A stretch of 64,000 bases of DNA, taken from Sphingobacterium phlebotomi (GTDB taxonomy: Bacteria > Bacteroidota > Bacteroidia > Sphingobacteriales > Sphingobacteriaceae). Positions 52,418 to 61,573 of this stretch are shown in pieces (positions within the stretch are counted from its first letter, which is position 1; every line of letters starts with the position of its first letter). The stretch is from the NCBI RefSeq assembly GCF_008180195.1, contig NZ_VTAV01000013.1:62001-126000 (forward strand). Direction: 5' to 3'. The notes beneath the pieces were generated by a model that worked only from the letters and a program-made list of their open reading frames with translations, made no database searches and was not told where the DNA came from. The position numbers and the translations under genes are program-made.

Positions 52418-53296
52418 CTATTTTATCGCCTCACTCACCTCGATAGGTAAATCAGACTCTAACACTGCAGCACCATCGGCAAATACAGCACGGTATTTCT
52501 TTGCGCGCTCTTCTTTCGTTGGTAGTTTATCATACGTTGGCGCAGTCGATATCATACACATCACGCCTTTGGATTTAAAAAAATCATACATCGCTTGGTT
52601 AGCTTCCTTTATTTCAGGGCCGATATAGACAATCATCCTATTATAGGGAAGTCCGGAAGCTTTAAACTCCTCCAATGCTTTTTTATCCTTTATGTGCATG
52701 GACAGGTATTGATTGGGGTTTTTATTTAGGTAGAACCTCGCCTGTTCCACATTATGCACCGTAACCCATACCCATTTGTAGGCGTTATGCTTCCGAATTA
52801 TTTCAGCCGTTACCTCCATAGGCAAGTCTTTTTTATCCAGGTTTAGGATTGTTTTTCCCTTCGCCCACTTGATCATTTCGTCTAAGGTATTGATACGATA
52901 TTTGGTGGGATTACCATCATGATCTTTCAACCGCAATTTTTTAAGCTCTTTCCAAGTATAATCGGCAACTTTCCCTGTTCCGGTCGTTGTACGGTCTAAG
53001 GTTGCATCGTGAACCATAACCGGCACACCATCTTTGGATAAACGCGGGTCTATTTCAAAAATCGCCGGGGTATGTTTCAACACCCCATTCATGGCTACAA
53101 TGGAGTTTTCCGGAAGCCCCTGCTCCATTGTTCCGCGGTGTCCGCTAATAATCTTTTTACCGGGCACATACCTAAAGTACGCGTACATCTCTTCCACATT
53201 GTTAAAGTTCAGTTTATGAAGTTTTTGTGCGGTTACAGAGGAGAAGATGAATATACATACAAAGAAGAGCGTAGTAGGATATAGAATTCTTTTCAT
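52418..53296 (-). CDS. Exported glycerophosphodiester phosphodiesterase-like protein
   Basis: 292 residues with a Sec signal peptide (ending SVTAQ). GDPD motifs: catalytic SGHRGTMEQGLPENSI with the first His, the metal pair in FEIDPRLSKDGVPVMVHD, and later ILNLDKKDLPME. The family cleaves glycerophosphodiesters to glycerol-3-phosphate plus an alcohol, but members in polysaccharide loci can act on teichoic-acid-type or phospholipid head-group substrates. Located 34 bases after the histidine phosphatase gene and 57 before susC. Confidence 0.88.
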   Translation of the reverse strand: MKRILYPTTLFFVCIFIFSSVTAQKLHKLNFNNVEEMYAYFRYVPGKKIISGHRGTMEQGLPENSIVAMNGVLKHTPAIFEIDPRLSKDGVPVMVHDATLDRTTTGTGKVADYTWKELKKLRLKDHDGNPTKYRINTLDEMIKWAKGKTILNLDKKDLPMEVTAEIIRKHNAYKWVWVTVHNVEQARFYLNKNPNQYLSMHIKDKKALEEFKASGLPYNRMIVYIGPEIKEANQAMYDFFKSKGVMCMISTAPTYDKLPTKEERAKKYRAVFADGAAVLESDLPIEVSEAIK

Positions 53297-53330
53297 AATA
53301 TAAATTTGTTAATGAATAAATCTATTTATT

Positions 53331-53927
53331 TTAAGTATTTAACTTTAGCAATTGACAACCGTGATGTGGTGTTAACGTGAGTAGTGTCAGCGCTGAATTT
53401 TCTTGAACCAAGCGTCTATAGTTTTTTAACGGCATCCCTAATTGACTCGCTAAAAACAATCGGTTAACCCCATTATGTCCAACGACCAAAACGGTTTTAC
53501 CACTATATTTCTCGATCAGCTCATTGTAGAAGGATTGTAGCCGGGAAACCACCTGCATAGCCGTCTCTCCGGTTCTTCCTGCGGGAAAACGTTCAGGAGC
53601 TGCCAACCAGTTTTCCCAAGATTCGGGATCTTTTGTTTGGAATTCTTCTGGACGTAGCCCTTCCCATTCGCCAAAGTCGACCTCTATCAAACGATCGTCA
53701 ACCCATACTTTTTTAGTGTTACCGGAAGCAATTTCTGCCGTTTTTCGGGCTCTTTGCAGTGGTGAGGAATAAACAGCATCAAAGCGGTATTCTTCCAACA
53801 ATTCATACATTCTTTTTGCCTGAGAAACACCCTTTTCTGTCAGCTGAATATCCGTCCGTCCACAGTATCTATTCCCATCGGCGTTGAATAGCGTCTCGCC
53901 ATGTCTGAGCAAACAAATCGTAACCAT
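53331..53927 (-). CDS. Histidine-phosphatase-family sugar-phosphate phosphatase or mutase
   Basis: 198 residues, cytoplasmic. The phosphohistidine motif is LLRHGETLFNADGNRYCG, with SSPLQRARKTAEIA, the proton-donor Glu in VDFGEWEGL, and the second His in VVGHNGVNRLF. The ATG follows the FGGY gene stop directly, so it belongs to the metabolic module. The size and fold fit a small-molecule phosphatase of the CobC or YhfR kind, and not a true glycolytic mutase. It would dephosphorylate a sugar or polyol phosphate made by the kinases upstream. Confidence 0.85.
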   Translation of the reverse strand: MVTICLLRHGETLFNADGNRYCGRTDIQLTEKGVSQAKRMYELLEEYRFDAVYSSPLQRARKTAEIASGNTKKVWVDDRLIEVDFGEWEGLRPEEFQTKDPESWENWLAAPERFPAGRTGETAMQVVSRLQSFYNELIEKYSGKTVLVVGHNGVNRLFLASQLGMPLKNYRRLVQENSALTLLTLTPHHGCQLLKLNT

Positions 53928-55361
53928 TTATAAATAATTTAATACCTTAAGTTTCTGTTTAAATTGCTGATACTGATCTTCATACCGAACAACCAATCGG
54001 TCGTCAGGGTAAACCTCTTTTTCCATTGTAGTCATCTGCGGAGCTGCTTCTATGACGGATTGATAATATGTATTGGAAGCTGCCATAATCGCAGCACCTA
54101 ATGCGCCACTTGCAGCTTTACATTTATAGATAGGTACATTTAACATTGACGCCCTTATCTTTAACCACACATCACTATTGCTACCACCTCCTGCGGTATA
54201 CACCGCAGCAACTTTTTCGCCGGAGAGCTCTTCAATAATTTCGTAGGCAAGCCGTTCAATACAAGCCACGCCTTCCAAGTTTGCCGCGTACAATTCCGCT
54301 TTAGACGCCTGTTCCGGCACAATCGCTCGCGCGTGTGGTGCCGATAGCGGATACCGTTCGCCGTCTTGAAGCAAAGGCCAAGCAATCTTACCGGTAGGTA
54401 TTAATTTCTCTGCTGCCTGATTCCATTGTAATATATCCGAAGAAAAATCAACAGTAATCCAATCTGCTCCCGTGTTGCTTGCACCACCCGGCATCCAGTA
54501 CCCTTCGGGGTGTCGATGGCTATATAACCTTCCTAGTGGATCAATCACTTGGTTTCTTGTTACGCCTTTTATAACCAACGTGGTGCCAATAGTCGTGTTC
54601 CAATCCCCCGGCTTAACCGCACCGGATGCCACTTGACTTGCACAACCATCCGTCATCCCGACGACCACTTCTATCTCTTTTAGCCCCCAACGGGTAGCTA
54701 AATCCTCCTGTAACCGTCCAACCACCGTACCCGATGGAACTACCGCTTGTAACCATTCTTTCTTCAATCCCAACTCATCGATTATATACGCCGGCCATTT
54801 TAAATTGGCAACATCATATCCCGATTTCAATGCATTCGTATAATCTGTTGTTTTATAAACCCCCGATAACTTGCCGACCATATAATCTGACGCGTGAATC
54901 CATAGGGCAATACGGTTTCTTTTGTCGGGATAACGCTCCATAAACCAAAGCATCTTACTGATACCACTGGAAGCATTAAATCCGGTATAGCCGTCTTTCA
55001 CATGTCGCAAAGCTATTTTCTGAATACGTTTTCCTTGTTCAGCAGACCGTCCGTCGCTATACATAATAGCATTATGAAGCGGCTGGTTATTTTGGTCTAA
55101 AGGAATAACCGTACCGGATGTCGAGGTAACGGATACAGCCCGTATGGCTGATTTATCAAAATCTGCCGGCAAACTATTCAAAACTTCATCAAGAAGTTCT
55201 ACACCAGCATTCCACCAAATGGTAGGCGACTGTTCTTCTCGTGCACGCTCGTCTAAGACAAAAGAACGGGAAGCAGAAGCGATCAATGCTCCTCGCTGAT
55301 CAACGAGAACAGTCCTGGCTCCTTGTGTTCCGATATCTATCCCTATAAAATATGCCCGCAT
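53928..55361 (-). CDS. FGGY-family carbohydrate kinase (D-ribulokinase/SePSK-like)
   Basis: 477 residues from the ATG at 55361 (MRAYF); the longer frame from 55475 overlaps the upstream gene and lacks a sensible N-terminus. The phosphate-1 loop is GIDIGTQGARTVLVD, the substrate region STSGTVIPLD and IMYSDGRS, and the C-terminal phosphate-2 region VVGMTDGCASQ with YTAGGGSNSDVW. The N-terminal IGTQGAR and TSGTV blocks recall plant- and cyanobacterial-type D-ribulose kinases, though that is not proof. It begins 1 base after the other FGGY gene. Confidence 0.85.
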   Translation of the reverse strand: MRAYFIGIDIGTQGARTVLVDQRGALIASASRSFVLDERAREEQSPTIWWNAGVELLDEVLNSLPADFDKSAIRAVSVTSTSGTVIPLDQNNQPLHNAIMYSDGRSAEQGKRIQKIALRHVKDGYTGFNASSGISKMLWFMERYPDKRNRIALWIHASDYMVGKLSGVYKTTDYTNALKSGYDVANLKWPAYIIDELGLKKEWLQAVVPSGTVVGRLQEDLATRWGLKEIEVVVGMTDGCASQVASGAVKPGDWNTTIGTTLVIKGVTRNQVIDPLGRLYSHRHPEGYWMPGGASNTGADWITVDFSSDILQWNQAAEKLIPTGKIAWPLLQDGERYPLSAPHARAIVPEQASKAELYAANLEGVACIERLAYEIIEELSGEKVAAVYTAGGGSNSDVWLKIRASMLNVPIYKCKAASGALGAAIMAASNTYYQSVIEAAPQMTTMEKEVYPDDRLVVRYEDQYQQFKQKLKVLNYL

Positions 55362-55362
55362 G

Positions 55363-56811
55363 TTAGGATATGATTTGTTTAAAGGTTTTGCGGGCATTCT
55401 TCCACTCCACGTATAACTGTTCAAATTGTTCATGGTCTTCTGGAAATGTTTCGTCCAACAATACCGGTGTTGCATTGTCTATTCCGAGCGCATCGTTACA
55501 AACAAAAACGCCACCCAAGACTGACGCTTGTCGATATGTAGCCCGAATCCGGATGCTCTTGCCAAGTAGATTTGCTAAAAACTGTCTCAGCTTCCTACTT
55601 TCTATCCCACCTCCACATGCCCAGATATAGCTTTCCTGATGTACGGAAACATCACACAGGAATTTATAGTTCTCATAAATAGAGCAGGCAATATCCCATA
55701 AAATGGAAAACACGAAGCTTCCACGAGTAAGCTGATGTGAGACAGGTGCATTAAAAATAAATCCACCCTTGGTCAATGGTTCATCTTCATCGGCGATCAA
55801 CGACCCCAAAGATGCTACACACTGGGAATAACTGGTATCATCCAATTCCCGTTCGATCACGTCATAACCTTCATTCGGATAGAAAATCTCTTTCAAGCGC
55901 TGATAGTTCAAGCCTGTAACGCCAGCATTAGCTTCTAAAATAAAATGGGATTCGTCAATATGTCTGCTCGTCCATGTACGTTGATTTTTATCTTTAACGT
56001 ACCGTTCCACAATCTTGATAATGGGTGTAGTCGTTCCGGAAACAATGACCAGGTCGTTTGTCGATGGCTCCATGCTGCGTATCGCCAACTGCGTATCGCC
56101 ACCACCTACTACCACAACAGCTTCTGTTGAGATATGCAATATTTGGGAGACATCCGGAAGTATTTCTCCCAATACCGTTCCGGATTGTTTCAACGCGGGG
56201 AAAATATCATTAGGGATATCAAATAGCGCTATGAGTTCTGCAGACCACTGTTTCTTTTCCACATCGTATAATAACGTTTCTGACGCCTGTGAATGCTCAT
56301 AGCACGTAACACCCGAAAACTTAAATTGTATCCAATCGCTAATGCTCATAAAACAGGTCGTATTTTCAAACAAGTCGGGATATACGTTACGGAGACCAAT
56401 CAGCTTATATACAGAAAACAGGGATGTGGGATAACGTCCTGACAGTTCATAAACCCGATCCTTTTGTGTCAGTTCCTCCTCCCATTTGCGGCCGCGATGA
56501 TCGATATTAGGCATACCCAACAAGGACATCCCTTCCCTGTCGACCACAACGATTCCTTCGCGTTGGCTCGTGGCTGTGACCGCTTTAATACAAACTTCTC
56601 CTGCATCCGACAGCGCCTCTGTCGCCAATTTTAAAATCTGTTGCCACAACGCCTCCGGACTAAAATAAATGGATTCCTCGTACTTCGTATCGGCATGATA
56701 CTGTACATTCTCCCTTTTTATAGCTAGTATGTCGCCTGTCGGTGTCGCTACGCCCACCCGGGCATTACCAGTACCTATATCGACGATTAAATACGCTTCT
56801 TTTTGTGCCAT
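55363..56811 (-). CDS. FGGY-family carbohydrate kinase (LsrK-like)
   Basis: 482 residues. The phosphate-1 loop is VDIGTGNARVGVATP, followed by SQREGIVVVDREG and PNIDHRGRKWEEEL, which recall LsrK, the autoinducer-2 kinase. VVVVGGGDTQLAI and WACGGGIESRKLRQFLA supply the C-terminal nucleotide site. No other Lsr component is nearby, so a role in signalling is not supported and a catabolic sugar or sugar-acid kinase is likelier. It is 2 bases after the 2-hydroxyacid dehydrogenase gene. Confidence 0.85.
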   Translation of the reverse strand: MAQKEAYLIVDIGTGNARVGVATPTGDILAIKRENVQYHADTKYEESIYFSPEALWQQILKLATEALSDAGEVCIKAVTATSQREGIVVVDREGMSLLGMPNIDHRGRKWEEELTQKDRVYELSGRYPTSLFSVYKLIGLRNVYPDLFENTTCFMSISDWIQFKFSGVTCYEHSQASETLLYDVEKKQWSAELIALFDIPNDIFPALKQSGTVLGEILPDVSQILHISTEAVVVVGGGDTQLAIRSMEPSTNDLVIVSGTTTPIIKIVERYVKDKNQRTWTSRHIDESHFILEANAGVTGLNYQRLKEIFYPNEGYDVIERELDDTSYSQCVASLGSLIADEDEPLTKGGFIFNAPVSHQLTRGSFVFSILWDIACSIYENYKFLCDVSVHQESYIWACGGGIESRKLRQFLANLLGKSIRIRATYRQASVLGGVFVCNDALGIDNATPVLLDETFPEDHEQFEQLYVEWKNARKTFKQIIS

Positions 56812-56813
56812 AG

Positions 56814-57827
56814 TCAGTTTGTTGTTTGTTTTTCCAAAACCGCTTTGTTGACAAGCTGTTTGATAGTTTTATCGCCTTCATGAAAAAATGCCCGCAGGTT
56901 GTTGTTCATAATAAAAGCGTGGTGATCCTCCACTTCGTGCGTTGCTCCGGCAATATGTGGTGTTGCTAACACATTTCTATGATGAATCATCTTATAATCT
57001 ATTTCATCGGGAGGCTCATGGTAAAACACGTCCAAAACAGCTCCACGAATCTGTTCTGTTTCCAACAACTCTAAAAGATCTTCCCTATTTACCACCGTAG
57101 CACGGGCGGTGTTCACAAAAATGGCATTCTTCTTTAGCAGAGAAAGATACTTTCTATCAATCATGCCTTTGGTTTCAGCCGTAACTGGCAAATGGATTCC
57201 CACTACATCACACACGGAAAACAACTCATCTAATTCCACTTTTTTAAACACAGGATTAGGATCCTCGTAATAAGGGTCATAGTATAAAATCTCTGTTGGA
57301 AAACTCAACAACATCCGTGCTGTATACTGCCCTACTGCTCCAAATCCGACCATGCCTACTTTTTTTCCCGCCAACTCATTTCCTTTAAACTGAAGATAAG
57401 ATGTATGTGCCCCCTCACCCCAATTCTTGCCTTCCAGCCAATCAATTGCAGGCATCGTATTCCGCATAAGTGTAATCACATTCGCAATAAACATTTCGGC
57501 TACCGCTTGTGCATTTCTTGCCGGTGTATTGAAAACCGGAATTCCCAGCTCGGTAGCAACAGCCAAATCAATATTGGAAGGTGTACCTCGACAGATGCCC
57601 ACAAATTTTAAATGCGGGTTAGCGCGCAAAACATCTGCTGTAATTTCATCATGCTCGGATATCAATGCATCTGCTTTTGTTTCTTTCAATAAAGCTTTCA
57701 ATTCGGTTGGATTATACGCCCGTCCATGAGGCTTCCACGATCTGTAGATAATTTCATCAAATAACCCCTCTAATTCTCTCAGCGCTTTCTCATTCTCATA
57801 AGGCGCAGTCAGTAATACTTTCATCAT
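56814..57827 (-). CDS. D-isomer-specific 2-hydroxyacid dehydrogenase
   Basis: 337 residues, soluble. The NAD-binding motif is GMVGFGAVGQYTARMLL, the catalytic Arg is in VNTARATVVNRE, the Glu region in VLDVFYHEPPDE and the His in LATPHIAGATHEVED. It would reversibly oxidise a 2-hydroxyacid to a 2-ketoacid with NAD. Placed between a permease gene and two kinases, it probably acts on a sugar-acid intermediate. Substrate unknown. Confidence 0.9.
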   Translation of the reverse strand: MMKVLLTAPYENEKALRELEGLFDEIIYRSWKPHGRAYNPTELKALLKETKADALISEHDEITADVLRANPHLKFVGICRGTPSNIDLAVATELGIPVFNTPARNAQAVAEMFIANVITLMRNTMPAIDWLEGKNWGEGAHTSYLQFKGNELAGKKVGMVGFGAVGQYTARMLLSFPTEILYYDPYYEDPNPVFKKVELDELFSVCDVVGIHLPVTAETKGMIDRKYLSLLKKNAIFVNTARATVVNREDLLELLETEQIRGAVLDVFYHEPPDEIDYKMIHHRNVLATPHIAGATHEVEDHHAFIMNNNLRAFFHEGDKTIKQLVNKAVLEKQTTN

Positions 57828-57855
57828 TATCCGCTAATGTTTAATCTTATTCTCG

Positions 57856-59109
57856 TTATACAATTTCTTTCACTTCTTTCGACTCCGCTACTTTATCTAT
57901 GGTGATAAACTTGGTTAAGATAGCGCTCAATACATAAAGCCCCGCCAGTACCCAAATAACGCCAGCACTACCTATTGTACCAATCAGAACACCAACTAGT
58001 GCCGGCCCTACAAATACAGGGAGTCCGGCACCTAAATTCAAAATAGCCATCGCCGCTCCCTTGTCTTCCTTTACCAATGAAGGAACCAAAGCCGATAAAG
58101 GCACATATCCAGCCAGTAACGCACCCCACGCCACGCCTGATGCCATAACTGCCCAATAGCTACCATCAAACCATATTGGCGAGTAGTAGAACAACACGGT
58201 AGTAATGGCACACCCCACGCCACCAAACCACATAATCGTGTTTTGCCAGCCCATCCGATCGCCCACAAAGCCAAAAATCAAATTGAAGATGATGTTACTC
58301 GTGAAAATTGTTCCCCATATTTGCAGCCATTCTTTTGTTGTAAAGCCATGCTCCGCCATGTATAAAGGAAGAAATACCGGAAATGCAAACTGTGCTGTTG
58401 TATTAATCACCCGTACAATCCCTCCCAACAACACCTTAGGTTCTTTTTTCACAATGGTAAGCCCATTAGCCAATTCCTTCCATTTCGATCCTTGGGAAGC
58501 TTTTGTTTCAAATTTATCTTTATTGAGAACTAAGGCAAAAAACGCCCCCACCAAAACCCATAATATGGAACTCCACAACGTGTTTTCATATCCTAAACGT
58601 CCTATTGCCCAACTGGAATAATAAGCACCAAGCACATTCAATCCTCCTGTAAAAACAAACCAAAACCAGCCAACCGCTCTTCCTAACATATTTTGTGGGG
58701 TACGATAGGTAACCCACACCATAAACGAATAGGCAAATAGCGGATATCCAAAACCACGAATAGCATAAAAAAATAACATCGCTCCATAGTCCAGTTTTGC
58801 CATTCCGATGCCGACAAACCCGATGGTTCCAATAATATACAGGAGTAAGCCCATAAGCATCGCTTTACGTGGCCCATAGCTCTCCGCCAAGACTCCTGAA
58901 AACCAGGATGAAATGGCAATGGTAATACCATATACGGTAAAAAGGGAAGCAGATTGCTGGATATTCATCCCGTGCTCGATGAGGTAAGGGCTTAACCACC
59001 CCTGTTCTACACCATCTCCCATCATGAAAATTAAAACACCTAAATAGCCCCATGCCAAATGTCTAGGCAGTCCTGCTTTGTTTAATAGATTTTGGTTCTG
59101 TATCATCAA
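57856..59109 (-). CDS. MFS transporter of the polyol permease type (RbtT/DalT/CsbX-like)
   Basis: 417 residues with 12 predicted membrane segments. FMMGDGVEQGWLSPYL near the N-terminus is a hallmark of the ribitol/D-arabinitol permease subfamily, with SYGPRKAMLMG between helices 2 and 3. It would bring a polyol or similar compound across the inner membrane after outer-membrane uptake by SusC. It has its own promoter-like pair with an operator-type repeat (59146-59196) and starts the downstream half of the locus. Confidence 0.85.
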   Translation of the reverse strand: MMIQNQNLLNKAGLPRHLAWGYLGVLIFMMGDGVEQGWLSPYLIEHGMNIQQSASLFTVYGITIAISSWFSGVLAESYGPRKAMLMGLLLYIIGTIGFVGIGMAKLDYGAMLFFYAIRGFGYPLFAYSFMVWVTYRTPQNMLGRAVGWFWFVFTGGLNVLGAYYSSWAIGRLGYENTLWSSILWVLVGAFFALVLNKDKFETKASQGSKWKELANGLTIVKKEPKVLLGGIVRVINTTAQFAFPVFLPLYMAEHGFTTKEWLQIWGTIFTSNIIFNLIFGFVGDRMGWQNTIMWFGGVGCAITTVLFYYSPIWFDGSYWAVMASGVAWGALLAGYVPLSALVPSLVKEDKGAAMAILNLGAGLPVFVGPALVGVLIGTIGSAGVIWVLAGLYVLSAILTKFITIDKVAESKEVKEIV

Positions 59110-59145
59110 AAAGATTTATAATGGTATTCGCATGTGAACACAAAT

Positions 59146-59178
59146 CAAATGTAACAAAAAAAAACTTTATTAAACAAA
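59146..59178 (-). promoter_or_regulatory. Promoter of the polyol-permease gene
   Basis: Minus-strand TTTG at 59175-59178, a 21-base spacer and TACATTTG at 59146-59153. The -33 TTTG lies inside the shared repeat at 59169-59184. Confidence 0.65.
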
Positions 59179-59196
59179 ATAAAACATAAATAAAAC
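59169..59196. promoter_or_regulatory. Candidate DeoR operator (AAAC direct repeats)
   Basis: AAAC occurs at 59172, 59182 and 59193, spaced by 10 and 11 bases. A 16-base stretch, ATTAAACAAAATAAAA (59169-59184), recurs exactly at 62896-62911, at the same distance from the -7 box of the other MFS gene. Confidence 0.55.
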
Positions 59197-59210
59197 TATT
59201 TTTAATATTC

Positions 59211-60143
59211 CTAATCGAAAACAAGCGTAGATTCAACAAAATAATGATCGCTGGGATACCTGCTGTTATAAGCATCTTTCACTATAGAGGAGGCCTCGGT
59301 TTTAATACCTCCTCGAGTAAAAATAAAGTCAATTTTTTTACCGACATCTTTCTTTTCATACTTCTCCCCCTTAAAAAGATGCACGGTATACCCTGGTTCT
59401 TCATCGCCGTTAACTTCTGCATAAGAGTCTTTCCATCCATATTTAAATACACTTTGCACAACAGGCGTCTCAACGGAAGCGTTAAAATCTCCCACGAGAA
59501 TTTGCGGAAAACCAGATGGATATTGAGCAGATTCTTTTAACACAACTTCTATCTGTTTATACTTAGCTTCCTTATTAACATGATCCAGGTGTAAGTTTAT
59601 TATCCTACACTCTTTCCCCGTAGACTTATCCAACAAACGCACCCATGCAGCATTTCTAGCGCGCGCCGAATCCCATGACATGCTACCCGCTACGAGCGGG
59701 GTTTCTGAAAGCCAATATCCGCCCGCCGCTAATAATTCGAAACGCTTTTTTCTAAAAAAAATCGGATTTTTCGCGATACCATGATATCCCGTGGTATGTT
59801 GATCCATTTCAGGCCCGTCAAATCCAATTCCCCAAAATTCTTTAAGGTTTTCTTTCAGATCTAGAAACTGATTTTTGAGAACTTCCTGAAAGCCGATGAC
59901 ATCTGCTTCCTGCTGGTTTATAATATGCAAACAGGCCTCTCGGCGATCACGCCATCCTACTCTTTTTTTCGCATCGTCTTCTAGATCTACCCGGATATTA
60001 CACGTCAATATTTTTAAGCTATTCTTTACTACAGACAAATCCTTCGCCTCCAGTTTTATTCCACCTAAAAAAGGCAAAGCCATAGCGGTTCCCGCACACT
60101 GCAGGAATATACGCCGAGAGTGTCGTCGGTTATTCTTTTTCAT
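59211..60143 (-). CDS. Tat-exported endonuclease/exonuclease/phosphatase-fold enzyme
   Basis: 310 residues. The N-terminus has the twin-arginine motif RHSRRIFLQCAG followed by a hydrophobic stretch, so export in folded form is predicted. Catalytic motifs: ILTCNIRVDL, VIGFQEVLKNQ, the His of IINLHLDHVNKE, ILVGDFNASVET, KIDFIFTRGG and RYPSDHYFVE. It overlaps the FAD oxidoreductase gene by 4 bases. Unlike the copy at 40485-41369 it uses the Tat route, and both lie at opposite ends of the locus. Confidence 0.9.
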   Translation of the reverse strand: MKKNNRRHSRRIFLQCAGTAMALPFLGGIKLEAKDLSVVKNSLKILTCNIRVDLEDDAKKRVGWRDRREACLHIINQQEADVIGFQEVLKNQFLDLKENLKEFWGIGFDGPEMDQHTTGYHGIAKNPIFFRKKRFELLAAGGYWLSETPLVAGSMSWDSARARNAAWVRLLDKSTGKECRIINLHLDHVNKEAKYKQIEVVLKESAQYPSGFPQILVGDFNASVETPVVQSVFKYGWKDSYAEVNGDEEPGYTVHLFKGEKYEKKDVGKKIDFIFTRGGIKTEASSIVKDAYNSRYPSDHYFVESTLVFD

Positions 60144-61534
60144 CTGTTTATTTTTTCTTCTTCCCCCAAATAGACATCATGCTTCAACAATTCCGTCCGC
60201 AATTCGTCTACATCAATATCCCCAGGCGAGACCTGATGTTTTATCGCTAATTTAGCCGCTCTACCGGCTGCTTCTCCCATCGCCATACAGGGAGCCATGA
60301 CACGTATAGCCGACATCGCTTCATGTGTAGTCGAAATCGAACGACCGGCCACCAATAAGTTCTTCACTTTTTGGGGCACTAAGCTACGATAAGGAATATC
60401 ATAACTATCTCCACACCAAGTTAGTGTACAATCTCCACCTTCGGGATGATGAATATCTAAAGGATAGCTAGCGACTGCTATTGCATCCTCAAAACGGCGT
60501 TGGTCTAATAAATCTTCTGCTGTCAACACATAATTACCTACGATTCTTCTGGTTTCACGTATGCCTAAAAAGGGCGCCATCTTGGTAAAGACAGCCTCTT
60601 CAAATCCAGGCACAAATTCTTTAAGATAACGCTGGATTTCCTGTACCTGTCGGCGCCCCTCCATTTCTCCAAAGGTGAGACTCTCCGGGTCGGTACCATC
60701 TACGCCATTAACCCGAGACATATTCACCCAAATCTCCCCTTCCCGCAATCCTGTAATCAAGATGGTACGCTCTACCGGCAAATTAAAACCTGCCTCCCGC
60801 GCTTTTTGCATCACACTGCGCAACCCTACAACAATAAACTGATTATTTTGACCAAAATATTCGGCAGGAATAAAATCGGTTAAATAAGTACGGGGCTCTT
60901 TAGCGATACTCACACGTAATTTTTCGGTATCCACACTACCCATACAAAACATTAACGTTGGCGGCTGTACACCGCCTAATTCATTGCCTTGATCGCATTC
61001 TACGCCGGCACGGAAAGCTACATCCGCATCGCCGGTACAATCAACAATCGTTTTGGCTAAAATCACCTCTCTACCAGATTTGCTTTCAATAATGACACCC
61101 TTGAGTTCGTTCCCGTCCATTACCACTCCGGCAGAAAAAACATAGAGCAGTACCTTAACACCTGCCTCTTCCAATACTTTTAGCCCGATATTTTTTACCG
61201 CTTCTGGTTCTACCAAGGTCAAACTCATGTGTAATGGGCACGGCCTATGTTCAGATGCCGCATTCACTTCTTTCAGTCTATCAATAAATTTCTGCGGCAG
61301 CCCCTTAATAATCTGGTTTCCTTTTTGCCCTAAAAAACCCAAAATGGGCAAACCGATCGTCATATTTCCACCTACAAAACTTCGGTTATCTATTAAAGCT
61401 ACACGCACCCCATCTCCAGAAGCTGCCTGCGCAGCCATGATACCTGCGGGCCCTCCTCCTACAACTAATACATCCACTTCCATTCTCACCGGTGTTTGCC
61501 TCGCCGGCTCCATGATTGTTTTTAGCTTTTCCAT
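60140..61534 (-). CDS. FAD-dependent oxidoreductase (FAD_oxidored family)
   Basis: 464 residues. The dinucleotide fold is DVLVVGGGPAGIMAAQAAS, followed by NRSFVGGNMTIGLPILG, TIVDCTGDADVAFRAG, and a C-terminal HHPEGGDCTLTWCGDSYDIP and AGRSISTTHEAMSAIRVM. This family is common in Bacteroidota glycan loci and oxidises a sugar-derived hydroxyl or similar group; the substrate is not known. No export signal. The ATG at 61534 is used; an ATG 7 codons later is possible. Confidence 0.85.
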   Translation of the reverse strand: MEKLKTIMEPARQTPVRMEVDVLVVGGGPAGIMAAQAASGDGVRVALIDNRSFVGGNMTIGLPILGFLGQKGNQIIKGLPQKFIDRLKEVNAASEHRPCPLHMSLTLVEPEAVKNIGLKVLEEAGVKVLLYVFSAGVVMDGNELKGVIIESKSGREVILAKTIVDCTGDADVAFRAGVECDQGNELGGVQPPTLMFCMGSVDTEKLRVSIAKEPRTYLTDFIPAEYFGQNNQFIVVGLRSVMQKAREAGFNLPVERTILITGLREGEIWVNMSRVNGVDGTDPESLTFGEMEGRRQVQEIQRYLKEFVPGFEEAVFTKMAPFLGIRETRRIVGNYVLTAEDLLDQRRFEDAIAVASYPLDIHHPEGGDCTLTWCGDSYDIPYRSLVPQKVKNLLVAGRSISTTHEAMSAIRVMAPCMAMGEAAGRAAKLAIKHQVSPGDIDVDELRTELLKHDVYLGEEEKINR

Positions 61535-61573
61535 ATTTACACTTTTTTATATACGATCTATTTCGTTTTCATT

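Noticed and set aside
53928..55475. Longer start at 55475 for the FGGY kinase
   Set aside because: It would overlap the preceding kinase gene by over 110 bases and add residues without likeness to the family. The ATG at 55361 gives the expected N-terminus.
55363..56811. Autoinducer-2 uptake system
   Set aside because: The kinase resembles LsrK, but no LsrA, B, C, D, F, G or R-like gene is present, and the setting is a SusC/D locus.
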